From the NCBI GenBank assembly GCA_964556255.1, contig CAZKVQ010000021.1, forward strand, positions 1-47,523: a DNA stretch of 47,523 nucleotides. The letters run 5' to 3'. The notes under the pieces were generated by a model that was not told the origin of the DNA, made no database searches, and worked only from the letters and a program-made list of their open reading frames with translations. Both the position numbers and the translations under genes were made by a program. The DNA is from JACJWR01 sp964556255 (GTDB lineage Bacteria; Actinomycetota; Actinomycetes; S36-B12; UBA10799). Below, piece by piece: positions 40,919 to 47,523 of this stretch (within the stretch, counting starts at the first letter, position 1; each line of letters begins with the position of its first letter).

Positions 40919-42370
40919 ATGGCAGTGCCTAGGAAGCCTGAAATAGCCGTGATCGGTGGCGGCATCACCGGCCTGGCCTCCGCCTGGGAATTGGCCGAGA
41001 GCGACGACGTCTCAGTCACCCTGCTCGAGGCGTCTCGGCAGGTGGGCGGGAAACTCCGGATTTCGCCGGTCGCCGGCGTGCACGTGGACGAGGGCGCCGA
41101 ATCGATGCTGGCGATTCGCCCGGAGGCGTTGCGGTTGGCATCGGCCGCCGGGCTTCGACCCTCGATCGTGCATCCGGCCACCCGGGGGGCCCAACTACTG
41201 AGCCGCGGGGCGCTGCGGGCGCTGCCACCGGGGCTGGTCTCGGGTGTTCCGACAGATCTGCGGGCCCTCGCCGCAAGTCGGGTGCTGTCGCTGCCGGGTC
41301 TGCTGCGGATCCCATTGGACCAGGTCATGGGCCGCACCTATGTCGGTGAGGATGTCTCGGTGGGGGCCTTCCTCGGGGAGCGTCTCGGCCGCGAGGTTGT
41401 CGACCGCATCGCCGAGCCGCTGCTCGCGGGCGTCTACGCGGGCAACGCAGACGAGCTGAGTCTGCGGATGGCGAACCCGTACCTGTTCCGCCTGATGACC
41501 CGGGAGTCCTCACTGCTCAACGCGGCCAAGGAGACCAGGACCGGGTCTGCCGCCATCGCTGGCGCCCGTCAGGGGCCGGTCTTCGCCGGACTCAGCGGCG
41601 GCCTCGGACGCCTCCCGGAGAAGCTCGCCACGGCTCTGCCGGGCAGGGGTGTGCGGCTGCGCACGGGGGCGGAAGTCACCCGGATGCGTCGGATCCGCGA
41701 CGGCTGGGAGGTCTTCCTTGGCGAGGAGCGGTTGGCATTCGACGGCGTAGTACTGGCGGCCCCGGCCCCTGCATCCGCGGGGCTGCTGCGTACGAGCGCG
41801 CCATTCGCCGCCGTCCAGTTGCAGTCCGTCGACTACGCGAGCGTTGCCATCGTCACTCTCGCCTACCGGTCCGCGGCGCTACCCCCGCTGACGACCAGTG
41901 GCTTCCTGGTCCCTCCGATCGAGGGTCACCTCATCAAGGGCGTCACCTACAGCACGACCAAATGGGACTGGCTGGCTCGGGCTGCCAAGACCTCGACTCG
42001 AAACGGCCTGACGATCATCCGCGTCTCGATGGGCCGCTACGGAGATGCCGATGTGCTCGAACGGGACGACGCCGACCTCGCCGAGCTGGCCAGGATCGAA
42101 CTCACCGCGCTCGTCGGGTTGCCACTGGACACGGTGGCGGAGCGGGTGACGCGGTGGGATCGGGCACTGCCGCAGTACCGGGTCGGGCATGTTGACCTTG
42201 TCTCTCGTGCGCGCGAAGCACTGCAGGACGTGCCGACCCTTGCGTTGGCCGGAGCGGCTTTCGACGGGGTCGGGATCCCGTCCTGCATTGCCTCCGGGAT
42301 CTCGGCGGCTCGACAGGTATCCCGTGCGGTCCACGAACAGGCGGAAAGGCGACGCAACGCGCATGTCTGA
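40919..42370 (+). CDS. hemG: Coproporphyrinogen III / protoporphyrinogen oxidase (HemY type, CgoX)
   Basis: This is a 483-residue FAD oxidase with the dinucleotide site IAVIGGGITGLASAWELAES, ASRQVGGKLRISPVAGVHVD, a substrate-domain region and the C-terminal FAD-contacting segment LALAGAAFDGVGIPSCIASG. Because hemQ follows, the biologically relevant reaction is probably coproporphyrinogen III to coproporphyrin III (CgoX) in the Gram-positive pathway. A GGAGG site lies 4 nt before the ATG. The last 8 nt overlap hemQ. Confidence 0.93.
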   Translation: MAVPRKPEIAVIGGGITGLASAWELAESDDVSVTLLEASRQVGGKLRISPVAGVHVDEGAESMLAIRPEALRLASAAGLRPSIVHPATRGAQLLSRGALRALPPGLVSGVPTDLRALAASRVLSLPGLLRIPLDQVMGRTYVGEDVSVGAFLGERLGREVVDRIAEPLLAGVYAGNADELSLRMANPYLFRLMTRESSLLNAAKETRTGSAAIAGARQGPVFAGLSGGLGRLPEKLATALPGRGVRLRTGAEVTRMRRIRDGWEVFLGEERLAFDGVVLAAPAPASAGLLRTSAPFAAVQLQSVDYASVAIVTLAYRSAALPPLTTSGFLVPPIEGHLIKGVTYSTTKWDWLARAAKTSTRNGLTIIRVSMGRYGDADVLERDDADLAELARIELTALVGLPLDTVAERVTRWDRALPQYRVGHVDLVSRAREALQDVPTLALAGAAFDGVGIPSCIASGISAARQVSRAVHEQAERRRNAHV

Positions 42371-43073
42371 GACGAGCAAACCCAAGGCCCGTGATCTGAA
42401 CGAGTTGATCAGGTACACCACTTGGTCGGTGTTCCGTTCGGATCATGAGCGCCTGAGTGCCGCTGATCGCGAGGAGATGGTGGCCGAGGCCCAAGCCGTG
42501 CTGGATTCGGTGGAGTCCAAGGGTGTGACGGTGCGGGGCTGGTACGACGTCGGTGGTTTGCGCGCCGACGCCGATGTCATGCTCTGGGCCCACGCGGAGT
42601 CGATCGATGACTTGCAGGACGCCTATCACGCGGTCTTGAAAACCCGTCTCGGCGACAGCTTGCAGCCTGTGTGGTCTCAGGCGGCCCTGCACCGACCGGC
42701 CGAGTTCAACAAGTCGCACGTGCCGGCCTTCCTGGCAGACGAACATCCGCGCAACTACGTTTGTGTGTACCCGTTCGTCCGGTCCTATGAGTGGTATCTG
42801 TTGCCCGACCAGGAACGGCGGGAACTGCTGGTCGAACATGGTCAGATGGGTCGGGAATATCCCGATGTACGGGCGAATACGGTGGCGAGTTTCGCGCTGG
42901 GCGACTACGAGTGGATCCTGGCTTTCGAGGCCGACGAGCTCTACCGGATCGTCGACCTGATGCGCCACCTCCGCGCGTCTCGGGCCCGGCTGCATGTGCG
43001 CGAAGAGATCCCGTTCTACACAGGGCGACGGATCGACCTCGTCGAACTGGTCGATGTGCTGCATGCCGGGTGA
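42363..43073 (+). CDS. hemQ: Coproheme decarboxylase HemQ (ChdC)
   Basis: This 236-residue chlorite-dismutase-like enzyme converts coproheme to haem b using peroxide. Tyr136 in CVYPFVRSYEWYLL is the radical-forming catalytic Tyr, and His159 in LLVEHGQMGREY is the proximal haem ligand. His119 in NKSHVPAFL matches the distal His found in actinobacterial ChdC. These positions are each one higher than those I recall for the C. diphtheriae enzyme. It overlaps hemG by 8 nt. Ferrochelatase (hemH/cpfC) is not in the window. Confidence 0.95.
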   Translation: MSETSKPKARDLNELIRYTTWSVFRSDHERLSAADREEMVAEAQAVLDSVESKGVTVRGWYDVGGLRADADVMLWAHAESIDDLQDAYHAVLKTRLGDSLQPVWSQAALHRPAEFNKSHVPAFLADEHPRNYVCVYPFVRSYEWYLLPDQERRELLVEHGQMGREYPDVRANTVASFALGDYEWILAFEADELYRIVDLMRHLRASRARLHVREEIPFYTGRRIDLVELVDVLHAG

Positions 43074-43147
43074 TCGGGCACACTGGTAGCGCTCCCAGAT
43101 CCCCCCTTCGATGGGTGCACTCATCCGACGTAGCGAGAGGACGCCCG

Positions 43148-43600
43148 ATGGCACATTCCACTCCGGCACGCGACAGTGGCAACCCCGAAGCCAGCGCATA
43201 CCCAGCAGCCAGGACCGAGCAGGAGTGGCGCGAGGCGCTGACCCCGGAGGAGTACCGCGTGCTTCGGGAGTCGGGTACCGAACGACCATTCAGTGGTGAG
43301 TACGAGACGACGACGACGGAGGGCGTCTATAGATGCCGGGCATGCGGGGCCGAGTTGTTCCGATCCGACACCAAGTTCGACGCCCACTGCGGCTGGCCTG
43401 CGTTCTTCTCGCCGCTTGCCGGTGACGCCGTGGAGTTGCTGGAGGACCGCTCGCTGTTCTCGACACGCACCGAAGTGCGTTGTGCCTCCTGCGGTTCCCA
43501 CCTGGGACACGTGTTTACCGGCGAGGGGTTCGACACCCCCACCGACCAGCGCTACTGCATCAATTCGGTTTCGTTGACTCTGGAGCCCAAGCAGCAGTAG
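43148..43600 (+). CDS. msrB: Peptide-methionine (R)-S-oxide reductase
   Basis: This 150-residue enzyme repairs methionine-R-sulfoxide. Two zinc CxxC pairs are visible (CRAC and CASC), HCGWPAFFSPL carries the substrate-pocket Trp, and the catalytic Cys is in DQRYCINSVSL. The start ATG 43148 has GAGAGG 8 nt upstream. It follows hemQ by 74 nt; hemQ-msrB adjacency is conserved and may reflect peroxide use by HemQ. Its 3' end overlaps the convergent transglutaminase-like gene by 41 nt. Confidence 0.96.
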   Translation: MAHSTPARDSGNPEASAYPAARTEQEWREALTPEEYRVLRESGTERPFSGEYETTTTEGVYRCRACGAELFRSDTKFDAHCGWPAFFSPLAGDAVELLEDRSLFSTRTEVRCASCGSHLGHVFTGEGFDTPTDQRYCINSVSLTLEPKQQ

Positions 43601-45848
43601 CGGCTCCGACCGCGGCCGGGACCTGAGGGGCATCCTCGGAGCCGCCTCCGGAAGTGTCATCGGGCGGTGACCACCGATCCGGGGGATCCATCGGCAGCAG
43701 GAACCAGCTGGCCCGTGCGCGCAGCCCGCCGTGACCGCGCAGGTATCGGAGCCACGAGTCCGCGGCGCGCCACGAGGCCTTGGCTGCATCTGCGTCGACG
43801 GGAATCGGGGAGTACAGCGCCTGATCTGCATGTCCGGCCACAACTGCGACCTGGGTGGGGGTGTCCTGGTCCGCGGCAACGCCGGCCGGCGAGATGGTTT
43901 CCGGCTGGGGGACCCCCAGGTGGGCGCTCCCTGCGCGCAGCCACTGCCACGCTCCCACCACGTCGGTGTCCGGGTCCGGATCGTGCAGGCGGCGGCGGAT
44001 CCTCGAGCGCCGGAAGCGCACGAAGACAGGCCACATGGCCAACAACGCCACGACCGCGACGGCACCGAGAATCCGAAGATCCACCCCACTAGGCCTCGAT
44101 GCGGGCTCCGGGGTCGGCGTCGGGGTCGGCGTCGGGGTCGGGCTGGCGGTCGCGCTCGGTGAGGCGCTGGGGGTAGGAGCAGGCTTCGGTAACGGTCCAA
44201 TACGGGGCACCGGAACGCCGGCCGCCACGTCACCTGGTGCGGCCGCGAACGGGATCCATCCGATCCCGGAGAAGCCGATCTCGGCCCAGACCAGTACGTC
44301 GTTGTTGGTGATGGTCTGGGTGCCGGTCGTTCCGGGCATTCGGTAACCGGCCACGACTCGGCTGGGCAGGCCTTGGGAACGCGCCATCAGAGCGAATGCA
44401 GTGGCGAACTGCGCCTGGGTCCCGCGATAGTCCTGGGTCATGACCTGAACTAGGCGCGGATACTCGAGGCCGGTCTCGACGGTGTCGTTGTCCACGCTGA
44501 ATTCGCCGGAATTGGACATGTAGTCGGCGAGCGCGCTCGCCTGCTGGAAGGGGGTGGTTCCGTTGCTCATCTTGGCGCTGGCGAGATCGGCCAATTGGCT
44601 CGGGAAGGAGCCGGGCAGCGCCAACACGCCGTAGCCGTCCTCCCGGGTGAGCGGCTTGGCGTTCGTGAGTTGGGAGCTGTCGGTGATTCCGACGACGGTG
44701 GACTTGGTCGTGTAAGCCAGGCTCTTGGAGTCCCCGCCAGACACCGCGACGGTTCCCGAGGGGTTGTACAGGTAGGGGCCGGAGGTTATGGCTGTGACCC
44801 GGTAGGGGCTGGGCAGCCAGGAGCCCACCAGTTGACTTGTGGTGGCCACCTTGCTCGTGATCGAGTACGTCGAAGCCTGGTCGACGCCTGGGTAGGGGAT
44901 CGGCCCTTCGACGCGGTTGTATGGTTTCGCGCTGCCCCAGGTGCTGCCGTCGAAGCCCTCGTTGATCGACCACCAGATGGCCTGCGGCGCCTCGTCCGAG
45001 GTGATTGTGAAGAGAATCTTGCGGGTCCGCTCCGCGGTCTGCCAGCGGGTCGCCTGGGTCACGGCGTTGACGTCGGTATCGGTGGTGTAGCCGCCAGTGC
45101 GGTGGGGGTCGAAGGCGGAACGGATAGTTCCCAGCCCGGTGGCGGTGGCCGCCAACAGGGCCAACATGGACAGGCCGGCGGTGATCGCGATGACCAGTAC
45201 CGTTCGCCTCGTCCGATCGTGCACAGGCTCACGTTCAACCGAACTGAATGCCTCACCATCGGCCACGGTGAGGGAGGCCTTGCTTGAGGGCCACAGGCTG
45301 AGGGCGACGCCCAACGACACCAGGTAGGCGATCGCGAAGGGGATCGCTGAAACCTTCGACCCCTGTGTGAACGCCAGCGTGGCCACCAGCAGCAGCGTGG
45401 TGGGCAGCAGGGCAAGGGCCGGCTTCCCCGTTGTGACCATCAGGCAGGCGATCAGCGTGAGGTAGGCCGACACGATCACCGTCGCCGTGACCGTGTCCGG
45501 TGTGACGAGGGCCGGCACGGTCGAGCCCAGCAAGGTGCCCAGCCACTGGACGAGACTGTCGGTGTAGACCTGCAGTGGTTCCCGTCCCTGGGTGTCGGGC
45601 AGGGTGAAGGCGCCGGCCAGCATCGAGCCCACGATGGTCACGAAAACCGCCAGCAGTGCGCCACGGCCGCGGGAGACCCGGGCGCCCCCGATGATTCCAA
45701 CTGCGTAGGCCAGGCACACCAGGGCTACCAGCGGCAGGATCCTGGTCAGGGTCGCCGGCCAGCCGAGTAGCCGCGCCCACACTGCGGAACCCGACAGGCA
45801 CAGCAGTGCCACCCCGATCACCCGGCGGACAACGTCAGAACGAGTCAT
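43560..45848 (-). CDS. TgpA-like transglutaminase-domain membrane protein, catalytic triad apparently lost
   Basis: This is a 762-residue membrane protein of the DUF3488/transglutaminase (TgpA) type: about seven to eight N-terminal transmembrane helices, a large extracytoplasmic domain, a Pro-Thr linker (about residues 555-580), one more helix and a cytoplasmic tail resembling DUF4129. In active relatives the core reads GxCxxFA, DxHAWxE and PFD. Here it reads GTQAQFA (Gln478 for Cys), DVLVWAE (Leu519 for His) and PFAAAP (Ala535 for Asp), at the expected spacing. It should therefore be a pseudoenzyme. It is coupled by ATGA overlap to DUF58, downstream of MoxR. Confidence 0.87.
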   Translation of the reverse strand: MTRSDVVRRVIGVALLCLSGSAVWARLLGWPATLTRILPLVALVCLAYAVGIIGGARVSRGRGALLAVFVTIVGSMLAGAFTLPDTQGREPLQVYTDSLVQWLGTLLGSTVPALVTPDTVTATVIVSAYLTLIACLMVTTGKPALALLPTTLLLVATLAFTQGSKVSAIPFAIAYLVSLGVALSLWPSSKASLTVADGEAFSSVEREPVHDRTRRTVLVIAITAGLSMLALLAATATGLGTIRSAFDPHRTGGYTTDTDVNAVTQATRWQTAERTRKILFTITSDEAPQAIWWSINEGFDGSTWGSAKPYNRVEGPIPYPGVDQASTYSITSKVATTSQLVGSWLPSPYRVTAITSGPYLYNPSGTVAVSGGDSKSLAYTTKSTVVGITDSSQLTNAKPLTREDGYGVLALPGSFPSQLADLASAKMSNGTTPFQQASALADYMSNSGEFSVDNDTVETGLEYPRLVQVMTQDYRGTQAQFATAFALMARSQGLPSRVVAGYRMPGTTGTQTITNNDVLVWAEIGFSGIGWIPFAAAPGDVAAGVPVPRIGPLPKPAPTPSASPSATASPTPTPTPTPTPEPASRPSGVDLRILGAVAVVALLAMWPVFVRFRRSRIRRRLHDPDPDTDVVGAWQWLRAGSAHLGVPQPETISPAGVAADQDTPTQVAVVAGHADQALYSPIPVDADAAKASWRAADSWLRYLRGHGGLRARASWFLLPMDPPDRWSPPDDTSGGGSEDAPQVPAAVGAATAAWAPESTKPN
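44110..44142. repeat. GTCGGC/GTCGGG tandem repeat coding the Pro-Thr linker
   Basis: A short tandem run of near-identical hexamers encodes alternating Pro-Thr residues of the transglutaminase-like protein. It is a low-complexity spacer prone to slippage. Confidence 0.7.
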
Positions 45849-47074
45849 GTCCGCACTCCGGTAGACATCGGCCGGTAGGGGCTGGCCGCAGCCGTAGCGG
45901 CCGCTACTTGCGCGGGGGTCAGCGCGAAATCGTCCGCGGTCCAACCGGTGACGACGCGCATCCCCCGACGCGGGCTAGTCTCACCCGGGGCCGCCCCAAC
46001 CTGCACCAGTAGCGCCTCACCCACCAGCCCCAGGGCCTCAAGGACCCTGGCGGCGGTTCCGCCGGCGTGGGATCCGGTGACCACGTATAGGGACGTGGCC
46101 CGGGAGGCGAGGATGAGATTGCGCAACCTCGCCGGCGGGCGCGTCGGTGTGCCGAATTCCGCCACCGCCAGGGCGTCCAGGATTCGAGGCATGTCCTCGG
46201 CCCGCAGCGCCTCGATCACGGTATCCGAGGCCCCGTAGCGCAGGGTGACGGGCAAGCCCTCGGCGACCAGCGCCGCGCAGAGTGACGCCGCGACGTCCAC
46301 AGCCTCCTCGCCGAATTCCACTCCGCCGGCGTTGGCGGGGTAGGCGGCCGGATCGGTGTCCAACACGAGCAGGGCGCGCGGCAATGGGTTGTCCACCAAC
46401 TGCTTCACCATCAGCTTGCCTACCCTGGCGCTTGAACGCCAATGAACCTGGCGGAGTTCATCGCCGATCACGTAGTCGCGCAACGTACTGAACTGGTTGG
46501 ATCCGAGCACGTCTCGATCAGCGGATCCCCCCTCCATTCCCTGGATGCGCCCGGACCTGCTGGCCGACATCGGCAACACCCGCGGATGCACCAGCGCCGT
46601 GCGGATCTCGCCGAACTCCCGCTCACGAAGGAAGAGGCCGAAGGGGTCCCGGCGTTCCAGTCTGACCGGCCCGAACTGCAACTCGCCCCGACGACGGGTG
46701 AGGAAGGAGTACGAGATCGTCGCCTCGCCGCGCGGTGGCACCGCCGGAAGGCGGAGCTCGACATCCTTGCCCGCCACCCGGTCGATCACATCGACTGCAC
46801 CGATCGGGGTGAGCCCGCGGTTGCCGGCCCGCAGTTGCACGCCCACCCGCTCCCCGCGGGTCAGCTGCTCGGGAGAGATCTCCCGGCTCAACTGGCCTCC
46901 GGGCCGACGTCCCAGCAAGAGCAACCCCATGATCAGGATGAGAAGGCACCCGAAGCCGATCACGACGAGTGTCGGGTACCCGAGCGCGAAGCCCAGCACC
47001 AGCATCAGCACCCCCAGCACCGATACCGCGGTGCTCCGAGGGGTGAAGAGGCGGGCCGGCTGGCCGTCGGTCAC
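45845..47074 (-). CDS. DUF58 protein (MoxR-associated, vWA-like)
   Basis: This 409-residue protein has two N-terminal transmembrane helices (STAVSVLGVLMLVLGFALGY and LVVIGFGCLLILIMGLLLL) followed by RDPFGLFLRER and the DUF58 signature GDELRQVHWRSSARVGKLMV, then a vWA-like domain (ALLVLDTDPAAY). DUF58 proteins accompany MoxR ATPases and transglutaminase-like membrane proteins in a widespread operon, probably acting in envelope protein assembly. The GTG at 47074 has AGGGG 7 nt upstream. It lies 4 nt after the MoxR stop and overlaps the transglutaminase-like start. Confidence 0.92.
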   Translation of the reverse strand: MTDGQPARLFTPRSTAVSVLGVLMLVLGFALGYPTLVVIGFGCLLILIMGLLLLGRRPGGQLSREISPEQLTRGERVGVQLRAGNRGLTPIGAVDVIDRVAGKDVELRLPAVPPRGEATISYSFLTRRRGELQFGPVRLERRDPFGLFLREREFGEIRTALVHPRVLPMSASRSGRIQGMEGGSADRDVLGSNQFSTLRDYVIGDELRQVHWRSSARVGKLMVKQLVDNPLPRALLVLDTDPAAYPANAGGVEFGEEAVDVAASLCAALVAEGLPVTLRYGASDTVIEALRAEDMPRILDALAVAEFGTPTRPPARLRNLILASRATSLYVVTGSHAGGTAARVLEALGLVGEALLVQVGAAPGETSPRRGMRVVTGWTADDFALTPAQVAAATAAASPYRPMSTGVRT

Positions 47075-47078
47075 GGTG

Positions 47079-47523
47079 CTACCCCTGCGGCACGGGGACC
47101 GTGGCGAGAACCTCGCCGAGGACCTGCTCGACGGTTCTGCCCGCCGCCACTGCATCCGGGGAGAGCACGATCCGGTGGCCCAGGACGTTGGGCACCAGTG
47201 AGGCGACGTCCTCGGGTATGACGTAGTGACGGCCCTTGGACGCTGCCCTCACCCTGGCGCCGCCCATCAGGGCGAGGCTGCCCCGAGGGCTCGAACCGAG
47301 GCGAACGCCGGGGGCACGTCGGGTGGCGTGCACCAACGACACGATGTAGGCCAGCACGGGTTCGGCGATGTGGACGCTGGCGGCGGCCGCGATCATGGCG
47401 AGGATCTCGTCGGGGGTCGACACCGCGGTCAGGTCCTCCAGTCGCTGCCCGGCATGAGCGTTGCGCAGGACTGTGGTCTCGGTATTTTGTGAGGGGGCGA
47501 CCACCGAGATTCGCATGAAGAAG
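47079..47523 (-). CDS. MoxR-family AAA+ ATPase (N-terminal part outside the window)
   Basis: Only the C-terminal part is present, beginning mid-protein at FFMRISVVAPSQNTETTVLR, which follows the arginine-finger region of MoxR proteins. The lid domain ILAMIAAAASVHIAEPVLAY, VRLGSSPRGSLALMGGARVR and HYVIPEDVASLVPNVLGHRI is typical. Walker motifs are off the edge. MoxR ATPases act as chaperones or metal-insertion factors for DUF58/vWA partners, and here the gene leads the DUF58-transglutaminase operon. Confidence 0.92.
   Translation of the reverse strand, partial: FFMRISVVAPSQNTETTVLRNAHAGQRLEDLTAVSTPDEILAMIAAAASVHIAEPVLAYIVSLVHATRRAPGVRLGSSPRGSLALMGGARVRAASKGRHYVIPEDVASLVPNVLGHRIVLSPDAVAAGRTVEQVLGEVLATVPVPQG

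Noticed and set aside
44110..44142. Regulatory tandem repeat or CRISPR-like array
   Set aside because: The repeat is inside a coding frame and simply encodes a Pro-Thr linker. No spacer structure exists.

Overview
The window is high-GC DNA with densely packed, often overlapping genes, almost certainly from an actinobacterium. Actinobacterial family markers are DUF4193, DUF4235, DUF3093, DUF3710, DUF3159 and DUF3000, together with a coproporphyrin-type haem branch (hemE, hemG/cgoX, hemQ). From dut to msrB the gene content and order resemble the block around Rv2674-Rv2699c of Mycobacterium tuberculosis, and similar blocks in Streptomyces (family knowledge, not searched here). The genus cannot be named. 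A run of ten Ns at 9775-9784 marks a scaffold join, so this is draft or metagenomic sequence.

Region 1 (1-13780) is a polyamine uptake and degradation locus. On the minus strand lie an Lrp/AsnC regulator, a class III transaminase and a small flavin-binding protein. Diverging from them on the plus strand are two aminoaldehyde dehydrogenases, a spermidine/putrescine ABC transporter (potD, potA, potB, potC), a PuuB-like FAD oxidoreductase, a CoA-acylating malonate/methylmalonate semialdehyde dehydrogenase and an agmatinase-family ureohydrolase. Read together: polyamine or agmatine enters, is converted to putrescine, deaminated to aminoaldehydes, oxidised to GABA or beta-alanine, transaminated, and fed to central metabolism. 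The Lrp/dehydrogenase intergenic space carries a set of palindromes and a well-formed leaderless promoter.

Region 2 (13849-17195) holds an APC permease diverging from a saccharopine-dehydrogenase-like enzyme of unknown substrate, then a gamma-carbonic-anhydrase-like protein whose third metal ligand is changed.

Region 3 (17411-32103) is the conserved core: DUF4193, DUF4235, DUF3093, PaaI thioesterase, dut, DUF3710, an alpha/beta hydrolase, an OB-fold protein, DUF3159, two TrkA-type RCK proteins diverging from a KimA-like APC-fold transporter, a TrmA-type RNA methyltransferase, aconitase, a small unknown protein and dxs.

Region 4 (32104-47523) has a secreted NlpC/P60 hydrolase with a long leader; a perfect 20-bp hairpin shared with the convergent fadA-fadB operon; an RNase D-like protein, a LuxR-type regulator and DUF3000; hemE, hemG, hemQ and msrB; and a convergent MoxR-DUF58-transglutaminase-like operon whose transglutaminase domain appears to have lost all three catalytic residues.

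A recurrent regulatory theme is TAnnnT placed 6-8 nt before the start codon. I count ten cases, which implies widespread leaderless transcription. At 18585/18610 two divergent genes start only 24 bp apart with overlapping -10 hexamers. No tRNA, rRNA, CRISPR array, transposase or integrase was seen. No gene-free stretch exceeds 300 bases; the longest is 32104-32325.
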